Assembly: GCA_025928435.1 (NCBI GenBank)
Contig: JAICJM010000009.1
Location: 1 to 43,289, forward strand
Source: Thermoleophilia bacterium
GTDB taxonomy: Bacteria > Actinomycetota > Thermoleophilia > Gaiellales > JAICJC01
Length of the DNA stretch: 43,289 nt
Direction of reading: 5' to 3'
Part shown: positions 32,041-40,673 of the stretch, piece after piece
Position numbering within the stretch: the stretch's first letter is position 1
Layout: each line of letters starts with the position of its first letter
Program-made: the position numbers and the translations under genes
The notes under the pieces: generated by a model
What the model saw: only the letters and a program-made list of their open reading frames with translations
Told to the model about the DNA's origin: nothing
The model's database searches: none

Positions 32041-33449
32041 TGTGCGGCGTCTTCGGCATCTACACGCCGGCGGACGGCCCCGATCACGACGTCGCCCGCT
32101 CGACCTTCTTCGGCCTCTTCGCGCTCCAGCACCGCGGCCAGGAGAGCGCCGGGATCGCCGTCTCGGACGGCGGCCACGTGACCGCGATGAAGGACATGGG
32201 CCTCGTCAGCCAGGTGTTCGACGAGGCCCGGCTGTCGGGCCTCGAGGGCCACATCGCCATCGGCCACGCGCGCTACTCGACCACCGGTTCGACCGTGTGG
32301 CAGAACGCCCAGCCGGTCGTCCGCCACGCCCGCGGGCGCACGATCGCGCTCGGCCACAACGGCAACCTGACGAACACCGCCGAGCTGCGCGAGGAGCTGC
32401 GGTCGCGGCGGGTGTCCATGCGCTCGACATCCGACACCGAGGTGATGGCGGCGCTGATCGCCGAGCACGAGTCCGCCGACCTGGGCGAGGCCGTCGCCGA
32501 CGCGATGGGCCGGATCCAGGGCGCGTTCGCCGCCGTCGTGATGACCGAGCGCGGCCTGGCCGGCTTTCGCGATCCCGACGGCATCCGCCCGCTCGTCGTC
32601 GGCCGGCTCGGCGACGCCTGGGTGCTCGCATCCGAGTCGTGCGCGCTCGACCTGATCGGGGCGACGCTCGAGCGCGACCTGGAGCCGGGCGAGATGGTCG
32701 TCGTCGACGAGCGCGGCGCCCGCTTCCGCAACCTCGGCGACCGGTCGGGATCGCTGTGCGTGTTCGAGTACATCTACTTCGCCCGCCCCGACTCCGTCAT
32801 GCACGGCAGCGGCCTGCACGAGGTGCGGCGGCGGATGGGCGAGCGGCTGGCCGACGAGGCGCCCGTCGAGGCGGACGTCGTCATCGGCGTGCCCGACTCG
32901 GGGACGCCGGCCGCGGTCGGCTACGCCCGCCGCAGCGGCATCCCGTTCGGCGAGGGCCTGGTGAAGAACCGCTACGTGGGCCGCACGTTCATCCAGCCCG
33001 ATCAGGCGTTGCGCGAACGGGGCGTGAAGCTGAAGTTCAATGCGCTCCGCTCGGTGCTCGAGGGCCGCCGCGTGGTCGTCGTCGACGACTCGATCGTCCG
33101 CGGCTCGACGACGCGCAAGCTCGTGCAGATGCTGTTCGAGGCGGGCGCACGCGAGGTGCACCTGCGGGTGTCGTCGCCGCCGATCGTCTCGCCGTGCTTC
33201 TACGGCATCGACATGGCCGACCAGGACGAGCTGCTCGCGGCCGGCCGCACCATCGAGGAGGTGCGGCGGCGGCTGGGCGCCACCTCGCTCGCGTACCTGT
33301 CGCTCGACGGGCTCGAGGCCACCGCCGGCCCGGCCGAGGGCTTCTGCCGGGCGTGCCTGACCGGCGAGTACCCGACCGAGATCCCCGCCGACATGCGGCT
33401 CGCGAAGCTGCGCTTCGAGTCCGCGCCGGTGCCGGTGGAGATCCGGTGA
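32040..33449 (+). CDS. purF: Amidophosphoribosyltransferase
   Basis: The 469-residue protein catalyses the first committed purine step, PRPP plus glutamine to phosphoribosylamine. The N-terminal Ntn amidotransferase starts MCGVFGIY with Cys2 as nucleophile and no propeptide. FALQHRGQESAGIA, HARYSTTG and the PRPP loop VVVVDDSIVRGSTTRK are present. Cys240, Cys386, Cys436 and Cys439 match the positions of the four [4Fe-4S] ligands of the B. subtilis-type enzyme, so an oxygen-sensitive cluster is predicted. It overlaps purM by GTGA. Confidence 0.97.
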   Translation: MCGVFGIYTPADGPDHDVARSTFFGLFALQHRGQESAGIAVSDGGHVTAMKDMGLVSQVFDEARLSGLEGHIAIGHARYSTTGSTVWQNAQPVVRHARGRTIALGHNGNLTNTAELREELRSRRVSMRSTSDTEVMAALIAEHESADLGEAVADAMGRIQGAFAAVVMTERGLAGFRDPDGIRPLVVGRLGDAWVLASESCALDLIGATLERDLEPGEMVVVDERGARFRNLGDRSGSLCVFEYIYFARPDSVMHGSGLHEVRRRMGERLADEAPVEADVVIGVPDSGTPAAVGYARRSGIPFGEGLVKNRYVGRTFIQPDQALRERGVKLKFNALRSVLEGRRVVVVDDSIVRGSTTRKLVQMLFEAGAREVHLRVSSPPIVSPCFYGIDMADQDELLAAGRTIEEVRRRLGATSLAYLSLDGLEATAGPAEGFCRACLTGEYPTEIPADMRLAKLRFESAPVPVEIR

Positions 33450-34474
33450 GCGAGGGCGAGGAGCCGCTCACCTACGCCGGCTCCGGAGTCAGCCTGGACG
33501 CCGGCGACGCGGTCGTCGAGCGGATCCGGGCGGCCGTCACCTCGACCCATGGCCGCCAGGTGCTGGGCGGGCACGGCGGGTTCGCCGGCCTCTTCACGCC
33601 CTCGGTGGGTGACCCGTTCATCGCGGCCGGCTGCGACGGGGTGGGGACGAAGGTGCTGCTGGGCCGGGCCGCCGGCCGCCACGCCGGGCTCGGCGTCGAC
33701 CTGGTGGCGATGAGCGTGAACGACGTGATCACCTCGGGCGCGCGGCCCGCGTTCTTCATGGACGTGATCACCTGCGGGCGCGTGGACGTCGACATCGTGG
33801 CCGCCCTGGTCGAGGGCATCGCGGACGGCTGCCGTCAGGCCGGCTGTGCGCTGCTCGGCGGCGAGACGGCGGAGCACCCCGACATGATGGAGCCCGAGGA
33901 GTACGACCTGGCCGGGTTCTGCGTCGCGATCGCCGAGCGGCGCGAGCTCGTGTCCGGCAGCCGGGTGAAGGTGGGCGACGCGATCCTCGGCCTGCCTGCC
34001 AGCGGCCCCCACTCGAACGGGTTCTCGCTGGTGCGCCGGCTGCTCGAGCGGGCCGGTCTCGGCCCGGCGGACACGCCCGACGGCCTCGCCGGCGCCAGCG
34101 TCGCCGACGCCCTGCTCGAGCCGACCCGGATCTACGCCCGCCCGGTCGCGGAGCTGTGCCGGACGGTCGACGTGCGCTCGATGGCCCACATCACCGGCGG
34201 CGGGATCCCGGGCAACCTCGCCCGCCAGTTCCCGGACGGCCTCGGGGCCGAGATCGACCTCGCCGCGTTCGAGCGGCCGCCGGTGTTCGGCTGGCTGGGA
34301 TCGCTCGGCGTGGAGGAGGACGAGCTGCGCCGGGTCTTCAACCTCGGCCTCGGCTACGCCGCGGTGGTGGAGGAGGCCTCGATCGCGGCGGCGCTGGCGG
34401 CGCTCGAGCGCGGCGGCTGCCCGGGCTTCGTCGCCGGGACGGTGGTCGAGGGGGCGGGGGTGCGCTTCCGCTGA
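33446..34474 (+). CDS. purM: Phosphoribosylformylglycinamidine cyclo-ligase (AIR synthetase)
   Basis: The 342-residue ATP enzyme closes the imidazole ring. GTG 33446 opens VSEGEEPLTYAGSGVSLDAG. Family motifs are GGFAGLF, CDGVGTKVLLG, DLVAMSVNDVITSGARPAFF, LLGGETAEHPDMM, LPASGPHSNGFSLVRRLLE and HITGGGIPGNLAR. Length is typical (about 340-350). Its stop overlaps the purN start codon by CTGA. Confidence 0.97.
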   Translation: MSEGEEPLTYAGSGVSLDAGDAVVERIRAAVTSTHGRQVLGGHGGFAGLFTPSVGDPFIAAGCDGVGTKVLLGRAAGRHAGLGVDLVAMSVNDVITSGARPAFFMDVITCGRVDVDIVAALVEGIADGCRQAGCALLGGETAEHPDMMEPEEYDLAGFCVAIAERRELVSGSRVKVGDAILGLPASGPHSNGFSLVRRLLERAGLGPADTPDGLAGASVADALLEPTRIYARPVAELCRTVDVRSMAHITGGGIPGNLARQFPDGLGAEIDLAAFERPPVFGWLGSLGVEEDELRRVFNLGLGYAAVVEEASIAAALAALERGGCPGFVAGTVVEGAGVRFR

Positions 34475-35040
34475 AGGTCGGCGTGCTCATCTCGGGGACG
34501 GGCACGAACCTGCAGGCGCTCATCGACGCCCCGGACATCGACGTCTGCTGCGTCGTGTCGAGCCGCCCCGGCGCGGCCGGGCTGGACCGCGCCGAGCTCG
34601 CCGGGATCCCCGCGACCGCGACCGCCGACGAGGACGAGACGGCCGCATTCCTGGCCGCTCACGGGACGGAGCTCGTGGTGCTCGCGGGCTACATGCGCAT
34701 CCTCTCGGCCGCGTTCGTGTCCCGGTGGTCGGGCCGGATCCTGAACGTCCATCCGGCGCTGCTGCCGGCCTTTCCGGGGGCGCACGCGATCGACGACGCG
34801 GTCGCCCACGGCGTCAAGATCACCGGCGTCACGGTGCACCTGGTGGACGCGGATCACGTCTCCGCGGACACCGGTCCGATCGTCATGCAGGAGGCGCTGG
34901 CCGTTTCGTATGATGACACCGCCGCCGAGGTGACCGAGCGTCTTCACCGGATCGAGCACCGGCTCCTGCCGGAGGCGGTGCGGCTGTACGGGGCGGGCAA
35001 GATCCACGTCGACGGACGGCGGGTGCGGGTGAGCGGATGA
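34471..35040 (+). CDS. purN: Phosphoribosylglycinamide formyltransferase, apparent CTG start
   Basis: The 189-residue protein transfers formyl from 10-formyl-THF to GAR. It reads LKVGVLISGTGTNLQALIDA and keeps RILNVHPALLPAFPG (catalytic Asn and His) and HLVDADHVSADTGPIVMQ (catalytic Asp). Homologues begin MK-x-x-VLISGxGTNLQAL, so translation should start at the CTG at 34471, which overlaps the purM stop in the same way as the ATGA/GTGA overlaps elsewhere in the cluster. The nearest standard start, GTG 34483, would cut off most of the first strand. It overlaps purH by ATGA. Confidence 0.92.
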   Translation: MKVGVLISGTGTNLQALIDAPDIDVCCVVSSRPGAAGLDRAELAGIPATATADEDETAAFLAAHGTELVVLAGYMRILSAAFVSRWSGRILNVHPALLPAFPGAHAIDDAVAHGVKITGVTVHLVDADHVSADTGPIVMQEALAVSYDDTAAEVTERLHRIEHRLLPEAVRLYGAGKIHVDGRRVRVSG

Positions 35041-36575
35041 AGATCAGACGAGCCCTCATATCGGTCAGCGAGAAGAACGGCCTGTCGACGTTCGCACAGG
35101 GGCTGCACGAGCTCGGCGTGGAGCTGATCTCGACCGCGGGGACGGCGGCCTTCCTGGAGGGAGCCGGCGTCCCGGTGACGACAGTCGAGCATCTGACGGG
35201 CTCGGCCGAGCTCCTCGGCGGGCGGGTGAAGACCCTGCACGCATCCCTGCACGCCGCGATCCTGGCCCGGCGCGACCACGACGAGGACATGGCCTCGCTG
35301 GAGGCCGCCGGCATCCAGCCGATCGACCTCGTCGTCTGCAACCTGTATCCGTTCCGGTCGGTGGCGGCCCGGCGGGGCGTGTCCGAGGCCGAGGTGATCG
35401 CCAACATCGACATCGGCGGCCCGACCATGGTGCGGGCGGCCGCCAAGAACTTCCACTCGGTCGGCGTCGTGACGGAGCCCGACCGGTACGGGTTCGTCCT
35501 CGGCGAGCTGCGGGCCGCGGGCGGCGAGCTCTCGCTCGACACGCGCCGCGATCTGGCCGGCGAGGCGTTCGCGCACGTCGCCTCCTACGACGCGGCGGTG
35601 GCGGCCTGGTTCGCCGACACGGAGCCGTTCCCCGACCGGCTGACGATCGACCTCGTCAAGGTGGGCGACCTCGCCTATGGCGAGAACCCGCACCAGCGCG
35701 CCGCCTTCTACCGCGAGGCCGGCGCGCGTCGGCACGTGCTCTCGCGCGTCGACCAGGTCAGCGGCAAGCCGCTCTCGTTCAACAACCTGGCCGACCTGCA
35801 GGCGGCGCGCACGATCGCGACCGCCTTCCAGCTGCCCGCCTGCGCGATCATCAAGCACGCGAACCCGTGCGGGGTCGCCGTCGGCGCCAACCTCGACGAG
35901 GCGTACGCGCGGGCGCTCGCGGGCGACCCGCTGTCGGCCTTCGGCGCGGTGATCGCCGTGAACCGGCCCGTCACCGGCGCGGTCGCGGAGCGCATGATCG
36001 AGACGAAGCTCGACGTCATCTTCGCCCCCGGCTACGACGATGCGGCGCGCGAGGTGCTCTCGTCGAAGCCCTCGACCCGGGTGCTCGAGGATCGCGAGCG
36101 GCGCAAGTCGAGCCCCGGCGAGCGCGACATCCGCCGCGTGCTGGGCGGCGTCCTGATCCAGGACCGCGACAACGAGACCGAGGACCGCGCGGACATGCAG
36201 GTCGTGTCCGAGGTGGCGCCCGGAAAACGCGAGTGGGAGGACATCCTGTTCGCCTGGCGGACGGTGCACTTCGTGCGCTCGAACGCCGTCGTGATCGCCC
36301 GCGACCTGGCCGCCGTCGGGATCGGCGCGGGCCAGATGAGCCGGGTCGACGCCGTCAAGGTGGCTGCGTCGAAGGCCGGCGAGCGCGCGCAGGGCGCGGT
36401 GCTGGCGTCCGACGGGTTCTTCCCGTTCGCGGACGGCCCCGAGGCCGCGTTCGCGGCCGGCGTGCGAGCGATCGTCCAGCCCGGCGGCTCGGTGCGCGAC
36501 GCCGAGGTGATCGCCGCCGCGAACTCGGCCGGCGCGGCCATGGTCTTCACCGGCCGCCGGCACTTCCTGCACTAG
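35037..36575 (+). CDS. purH: Bifunctional AICAR formyltransferase / IMP cyclohydrolase
   Basis: The 512-residue protein does the last two purine steps, using 10-formyl-THF. The N-terminal cyclohydrolase part has RALISVSEKNGLSTFAQGLH, STAGTAAFLEGAGVPVTTVE, GGRVKTLHASLHAAILARRD and NIDIGGPTMVRAAAKNF. The transformylase part has DLAYGENPHQRAAFYREA, ACAIIKHANPCGVAVGANLD and ASDGFFPFADGPEAAFAAGV. Length is typical (about 510-525). It ends the purB-H run. Confidence 0.97.
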   Translation: MKIRRALISVSEKNGLSTFAQGLHELGVELISTAGTAAFLEGAGVPVTTVEHLTGSAELLGGRVKTLHASLHAAILARRDHDEDMASLEAAGIQPIDLVVCNLYPFRSVAARRGVSEAEVIANIDIGGPTMVRAAAKNFHSVGVVTEPDRYGFVLGELRAAGGELSLDTRRDLAGEAFAHVASYDAAVAAWFADTEPFPDRLTIDLVKVGDLAYGENPHQRAAFYREAGARRHVLSRVDQVSGKPLSFNNLADLQAARTIATAFQLPACAIIKHANPCGVAVGANLDEAYARALAGDPLSAFGAVIAVNRPVTGAVAERMIETKLDVIFAPGYDDAAREVLSSKPSTRVLEDRERRKSSPGERDIRRVLGGVLIQDRDNETEDRADMQVVSEVAPGKREWEDILFAWRTVHFVRSNAVVIARDLAAVGIGAGQMSRVDAVKVAASKAGERAQGAVLASDGFFPFADGPEAAFAAGVRAIVQPGGSVRDAEVIAAANSAGAAMVFTGRRHFLH

Positions 36576-36579
36576 AGAC

Positions 36580-37026
36580 ATGACGCCTCTGCGGATGGAC
36601 AACGTGCTCATCGTGGTCGAGGACCTCGAGGCTGCCAAGGCGTTCTTCGCCGAGCTCGGCATGGAGCTGGTCGGCGAGGCCCAGCTCGAGGGACCGGGGG
36701 TGGACGGCACCGTCGGGCTCGAGGGTGTCCGTGCCGACATCGCCACGATGCGGACCCCGGACGACCGGGGCCGGGTCGAGCTGACGAGGTTCCACACGCC
36801 CCCGGCGGTCAGAGCCGAGCCGGCGGACGCGCCCGCGAACGCGCTGGGCATACGCCGCATCATGTTCGCCGTCGATGACCTCGACGATGTCGTTGCCCGC
36901 CTGCGTGGACACGGTGCCGAGCTCGTCGGCGAGATCGTGCAGTACGAGGACATCTACCGGCTGTGCTTCCTGCGCGGCCCCGAGGGCATCATCCTCGGAC
37001 TGGCCGAGGAGCTCGCCCGGGGTTAG
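36580..37026 (+). CDS. VOC (glyoxalase/bleomycin resistance) family protein
   Basis: The 148-residue protein has two betaalphabetabetabeta modules: MDNVLIVVEDLEAAKAFFAE with GMELVGEAQL, then RRIMFAVDDLDDVVARLRGH with GPEGIILGLAEELA. Conserved metal-ligand positions may be present (Glu in the last strand), but the substrate is unknown. It lies 4 nt after purH and is probably cotranscribed. Its stop overlaps the convergent methyltransferase stop by 4 nt. Confidence 0.85.
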   Translation: MTPLRMDNVLIVVEDLEAAKAFFAELGMELVGEAQLEGPGVDGTVGLEGVRADIATMRTPDDRGRVELTRFHTPPAVRAEPADAPANALGIRRIMFAVDDLDDVVARLRGHGAELVGEIVQYEDIYRLCFLRGPEGIILGLAEELARG

Positions 37027-37802
37027 GAGCCGCCCGCGGCGCGCGCGGCGACGATGGGCTGGTAGAAGCCCGTCTCCGCCGGCATCCGCCAGGCCACGTC
37101 CTCGAAGCCGGCCCGGCCCAGCGCGTCCGAAAGCGCCGCGCGGGGCAGTGCGCGGTAGGTCGTCGTCCGCTCGCTGACCGTCCACCCGGCGGGGTCTCTG
37201 GCCATGATGAAGTGGCGGAGGTCATAGCGATCATCGGAGAGCCAGTCCCAGACCTGGAAGACGATCCGCTCGCCGTCGCCGGTGACGAAGCGGCGCGGCG
37301 GGTCGCCGGACGGCCGCTCCCGCAGGATCTCGTCGTAGTCGCGGACCGAGGCGAGCAGCACGCCGCCGGGGCGCAGGACGCGTCGCAGCGCTGCACATGC
37401 GGCGGCCAGGTCGGCGTCGTCGAGCAGGTGCGGCAGGGCGTTGTCGAACGAGACCGCCGCGTCGAAGCCCCCGGCGCCGCCGAGGTCGAGGACGCGAAGG
37501 TCCGCCACGCCCGTCGCGACGGCGAGCCCGCGTGCCGACGCCTCCCGCGCGCAGCGCGCGACCGACGCAGGGCTGATGTCGGTGGCGGTCACCACGAAGC
37601 CGGCCTGCGCCAGGCCGATCGCCTGCGTGCCGATGCCGCAGGAGGCGTCCAGCACCGCGCCGGAGGTGAGGCCGAGCTCGCGCAGCAGGCCGGCGATGAT
37701 GGCCGCCTCCCACGCGATCGCCGCGTCCCAGTCGGTGAAGATGAGGTGGTAGTCGGGTGCGAGCTCGTCGTAGAACCCGGCCGGTGTCGGGTTGGGCGTC
37801 AC
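37023..37802 (-). CDS. Class I SAM-dependent methyltransferase
   Basis: The 259-residue protein begins GTG-MTPNPTPAGFYDELAPDYHL. SAM-binding motif I is GAVLDASCGIGTQAIGLAQA, motif II is VVTATDISPASVARCAREA, and motif III/IV is FDAAVSFDNALPHLLDD with LRRVLRPGGVLLASVRD. The N-terminal FYDELAPDYHLIFTDWDAA resembles glycine/sarcosine and small-molecule methyltransferases. The substrate is unknown; a link to N-methyl amino acids elsewhere in the window is speculation. Its GTG overlaps the MarR gene stop (GTGA), so the two form an operon. Confidence 0.88.
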   Translation of the reverse strand: MTPNPTPAGFYDELAPDYHLIFTDWDAAIAWEAAIIAGLLRELGLTSGAVLDASCGIGTQAIGLAQAGFVVTATDISPASVARCAREASARGLAVATGVADLRVLDLGGAGGFDAAVSFDNALPHLLDDADLAAACAALRRVLRPGGVLLASVRDYDEILRERPSGDPPRRFVTGDGERIVFQVWDWLSDDRYDLRHFIMARDPAGWTVSERTTTYRALPRAALSDALGRAGFEDVAWRMPAETGFYQPIVAARAAGGS

Positions 37803-38302
37803 GGGTGCGGGGGGCGGTGGGGGCCGGGCGGAGGCGGTGGCGGTGGCGGCGGCCGGCGCGGGGGCGCCGTCCCGGCCAGGGCGGGCTCGATCCGGCGTAG
37901 CAGGGCCGCGAGCGCGTCGGCGTCGGGCGGGGCGAGCGATGCCACGAGCGGCTCGAGCTGGGCCCCGACCAGGCGCTGGGCCGAGCGCAGGAGCCGCTCG
38001 CCGTCGGGGGTCAGGGCGAGCCGCCGCCGGCGGCGGTCGTCGCTCGCCGAGGTGCGCTCGACGGTCCCGGTCCGCTCGAAGGCGGCGACGAGCTGCGAGA
38101 CGGCGGACTCCGAGACGCCCGCCGCGCGGGCGAGGTCGGCGGCCGAGTCGATCCCGGCCGCGATCGCCCGCAGGCCGAGGTACTGGCCGAGCGTGAGCGG
38201 CGGGTCGGCCGCGGCCAGGACGCGCTCCATCCAGCGGGTCACGAGCGGGGCGACGGCCGCGAGCGTCTCGGCGGTGTTTCGGGGGCGGTGATGGGGGGGC
38301 AT
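37799..38302 (-). CDS. MarR-family transcriptional regulator with polyproline tail
   Basis: The 167-residue protein has a winged-helix core: LTLGQYLGLRAIAAGIDSAA, DLARAAGVSESAVSQLVAAF, ERTGTVERTSASDDRRRRRL and ALTPDGERLL. The tail contains nine prolines in a row (RRPPPPPPPPPGPHRPPHP) immediately before the stop that overlaps the methyltransferase start. It is divergent from the permease at 38344, with two CTTMAGTA sites between them, and is probably its repressor and an autoregulator. The ATG at 38302 has no ribosome site, suggesting a leaderless mRNA. Confidence 0.88.
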   Translation of the reverse strand: MPPHHRPRNTAETLAAVAPLVTRWMERVLAAADPPLTLGQYLGLRAIAAGIDSAADLARAAGVSESAVSQLVAAFERTGTVERTSASDDRRRRRLALTPDGERLLRSAQRLVGAQLEPLVASLAPPDADALAALLRRIEPALAGTAPPRRPPPPPPPPPGPHRPPHP

Positions 38303-38305
38303 ATG

Positions 38306-38323
38306 CTTAAGTAGACTTCAGTA
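38306..38323. promoter_or_regulatory. Tandem CTTMAGTA operator between MarR and permease genes
   Basis: CTTAAGTA (38306-38313) and CTTCAGTA (38316-38323) are direct repeats spaced one helical turn (10 bp). They lie in the only AT-rich stretch of the 41-bp divergent gap and are a likely binding site for the MarR protein. Confidence 0.5.
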
Positions 38324-38343
38324 TCTCGAAAGGAGGTGGAGAC

Positions 38344-39426
38344 GTGCCCGTCCCCGGCCCGCTCCACGCGGCGCTCTCCGCCTCGGTTCCGCTCGTCTGT
38401 TTCCTGACCGCGGTCATCTGGCTCGCCCGCGTCGCCGACGCGACCGGCCTCGCGGGGGCGATCGCCGGGCTGCTGGCACGGGCGGCGGGCGCACGGGCCG
38501 CCCGAGTCTACGCCTTCGTCTGCGTCGCCTGCGCGCTGCTGACCGCGGCGCTCTCGCTCGACGGCGCCGTCGTGGTGATGGTCCCGGTCGTGCTCGCGCT
38601 GGTCGACCGCGGAGCACCGGCCCGGCCGCTGCTGCTGGCGACGATCGGCGTCGCGAACGCCTTCTCGATCGCCGTCGTGCAGGGAAACCCCACGAACCTC
38701 GTCGTGATGGCCGGGCTTGGCCTGCGGCCCGCGGCGTTCGACGCGACGATGCTCGCCCCGGGCATCGCCGCCGCGCTGATCTGCGCCGGTGCGGTCGCGC
38801 TGCGCGAGCGCGGGCGCCTGCGCGGCAACGTGTCCGCGGCGCCGGTCCCGGCCCTGGGGCGCGGAGCGGCCGTCGCGACCGCGGCGCTCGCCCTTGCCGG
38901 CATCGGCGAGTCGGTCGCACCGGTCGCCGGCGTCGCCCCGTGGTGGCCTGCCTGCGGCGTCGCGGTCGTGGCGGCCGCCGCCCTGGCCGCCGCCGGAGTG
39001 CCGCTGCCGCGGCCGGCGGTGCCGTGGCGCATCGGGCTGCTCGTGACCGTCCTGGCCACCGCTCTCGGTGCGGCCGCCGACGTGACCGGACTCGCGGATG
39101 TGCGGCTGCCCGCCGGGTCGGTGTGGGCGCTGCTCGCGGTCACCGCCGGGGCGGCGGTCGTCGCCGCGGTCGTGAACAACCTGCCCGCGGCCGTGGCGGC
39201 GGGCGCCCTGCTCCACTCCGGCCCGGCCGCCTTCGCCGTCCTGTCGGGCGTCTCGGTGGGTGCGCTCGCGGGCGCGCGCGGGTCGGTGGCCACGCTGCTC
39301 GTGCGCGATCTCGCCGGCCCGGCCCATGCGCCGGCGATCCGGGACGGCTACCTGCGCCTCTGGCCGGTGACGGCCGCGGCTGCGGCGTCGGCCGCCACCG
39401 CGCTCATCTGGGCCAACACCGGCTAG
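38344..39426 (+). CDS. ArsB/NhaD-like (ion transporter superfamily) permease
   Basis: The 360-residue polytopic protein starts at GTG 38344 after AAAGGAGGTGG. It has about 9-10 hydrophobic segments and the two internal signature loops of the ion-transporter superfamily. These are ALSLDGAVVVMVPVVLAL with VQGNPTNLVVMAGLGL in the first half, and AAVVNNLPAAVAAGALLHS in the second. It is shorter than ArsB (about 430). The transported ion is unknown; arsenite efflux is possible but the neighbouring regulator is MarR, not ArsR, and no arsC is near. Its stop overlaps the convergent DUF3052 gene by 4 nt. Confidence 0.82.
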   Translation: MPVPGPLHAALSASVPLVCFLTAVIWLARVADATGLAGAIAGLLARAAGARAARVYAFVCVACALLTAALSLDGAVVVMVPVVLALVDRGAPARPLLLATIGVANAFSIAVVQGNPTNLVVMAGLGLRPAAFDATMLAPGIAAALICAGAVALRERGRLRGNVSAAPVPALGRGAAVATAALALAGIGESVAPVAGVAPWWPACGVAVVAAAALAAAGVPLPRPAVPWRIGLLVTVLATALGAAADVTGLADVRLPAGSVWALLAVTAGAAVVAAVVNNLPAAVAAGALLHSGPAAFAVLSGVSVGALAGARGSVATLLVRDLAGPAHAPAIRDGYLRLWPVTAAAAASAATALIWANTG

Positions 39427-39836
39427 ACGGGCGGCTGCCCCGAGCGGTGCTGGAGCCGCCAGACGACTCGCAGTCCCGACCAGTCCTCATCGATCGCCGC
39501 CACCTTGTTGTCGACGATGCCGAGCGGGAGCGCGTGGCCGCGCAGGCCGTTCTCGGTGATGTCCGAGACGTGCCCGCCGGCCTTGCGCGGCCATGCCAGC
39601 CACAGCGCTCCGGCCGGGAAGATGCGCCGGGCGAGGGCCGGGAGGCGCTCGGGCAGCTCGGCCGCCTCGCGGAAGAACGCCACCACCACATCGGCCGGTT
39701 CCCCGTCCGCGGCCGCGACGACGCCGCCGGGCAGCTCGGGGACGGCCCATCCGGGCGGGGCCCAGTCGAGCGCGAGGCGCGTCCCGGGCTTGATCCCGAG
39801 CTTCTTCGCGAGCGGCGTCCCCGAATATCCGGCCAT
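39423..39836 (-). CDS. DUF3052 family protein
   Basis: The 137-residue protein begins MAGYSGTPLAKKLGIKPGTR, the conserved start of this largely actinobacterial family, and continues AFFREAAELPERLPALARR and AGALWLAWPRKAGGHVSDIT. Function unknown; cytosolic, no membrane segment. A TAGAAT box on the minus strand (39846-39851) lies 9 nt before the ATG, so a leaderless transcript is likely. Confidence 0.9.
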   Translation of the reverse strand: MAGYSGTPLAKKLGIKPGTRLALDWAPPGWAVPELPGGVVAAADGEPADVVVAFFREAAELPERLPALARRIFPAGALWLAWPRKAGGHVSDITENGLRGHALPLGIVDNKVAAIDEDWSGLRVVWRLQHRSGQPPV

Positions 39837-39917
39837 CAGGCCGCGATTCTACGTTCAGGCGCGTGATAATCCGGGGTCGCAGCCGGATGTCCAGGCGGAA
39901 CGATCGAAGGGGAGCCC

Positions 39918-40670
39918 ATGATCCGCCGGTATGCCGCAGGGGCGCTCGTCGCGAGCACGCTGGTCGCGGCGTGGCCCGCCGGGGCCGCAGCGAAGGGCGT
40001 GCCCCGATCCATCGGCCTGTGCGGCCCGTCGGCGTGCGCCCACGTCTCCGACCGGGCCCTCCGGCTGGCCGTCGCCCGCACCGAGGGCAGGCCGCTGGGG
40101 CCGCCGCCCCGGCTGGCGCCGTACCTGCGGCTGACGACCCGGCCGTCCCTGTTCGGGTCGACCGGATACCTCGTGCCGTCGCAGGGCGTGCTCGTGCTCG
40201 GCTCCGGCACGTACCGGATCGGGCCGCGCGCCCTCGCGCTCGCCCGGTCGCGGGCGGCGGCGATCGCGCCCTACCCGCCCCGGATCGCGGGGGTCTGGGT
40301 CGGCGGCCGGTCGGCGGCCGATCCGTTCGCGTACGCGGCGATCCTGCGGCGGCCGCTCATCACGCCGCCGGCCGCCATTTGGCGGGCGCGCTCGATGCCA
40401 ATTGGATTTGCGTTCGCCGACCCGGGCCCCTGGTCGGACTGGGAGTCTGCCCGCTACTTCCCCGCCGCGAGGCTGCTCCACGTCCCCGACGGTGCCTGGG
40501 TGCGGGTCTCGCCCGCCCAGGCCGCGATGATCGCCGCCGACCCGCAGCCCGCGCAGCCGTCCGGCGGCAGGGGCCTCGCCGCGCCGATCGCGATCGCCCT
40601 CGCCGCCGGCGCGGCGCTCCTGATCGCCGCCGCCCGCCGCCGGCCGGGGTGGCGGCTCCGAGGCGCGTAG
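39918..40670 (+). CDS. Exported protein with C-terminal membrane anchor, unknown function
   Basis: The 250-residue protein has a signal peptide (MIRRYAAGALVASTLVAAWP, cleavage near GAAAKG) after an AAGGGGAG ribosome site. The mature part has a Cys pair (LCGPSACAHVSDR) and Pro/Arg-rich strands (YLRLTTRPSLFGSTGYLVPS, RIAGVWVGGRSAADPFAYAA). A C-terminal helix (APIAIALAAGAALLIAAARR) ends in a basic tail, as in sortase-like or anchored proteins but without LPxTG. The sigma factor starts 3 nt after its stop, so it may belong to the same envelope-sensing operon. Confidence 0.75.
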   Translation: MIRRYAAGALVASTLVAAWPAGAAAKGVPRSIGLCGPSACAHVSDRALRLAVARTEGRPLGPPPRLAPYLRLTTRPSLFGSTGYLVPSQGVLVLGSGTYRIGPRALALARSRAAAIAPYPPRIAGVWVGGRSAADPFAYAAILRRPLITPPAAIWRARSMPIGFAFADPGPWSDWESARYFPAARLLHVPDGAWVRVSPAQAAMIAADPQPAQPSGGRGLAAPIAIALAAGAALLIAAARRRPGWRLRGA

Positions 40671-40673
40671 GTT

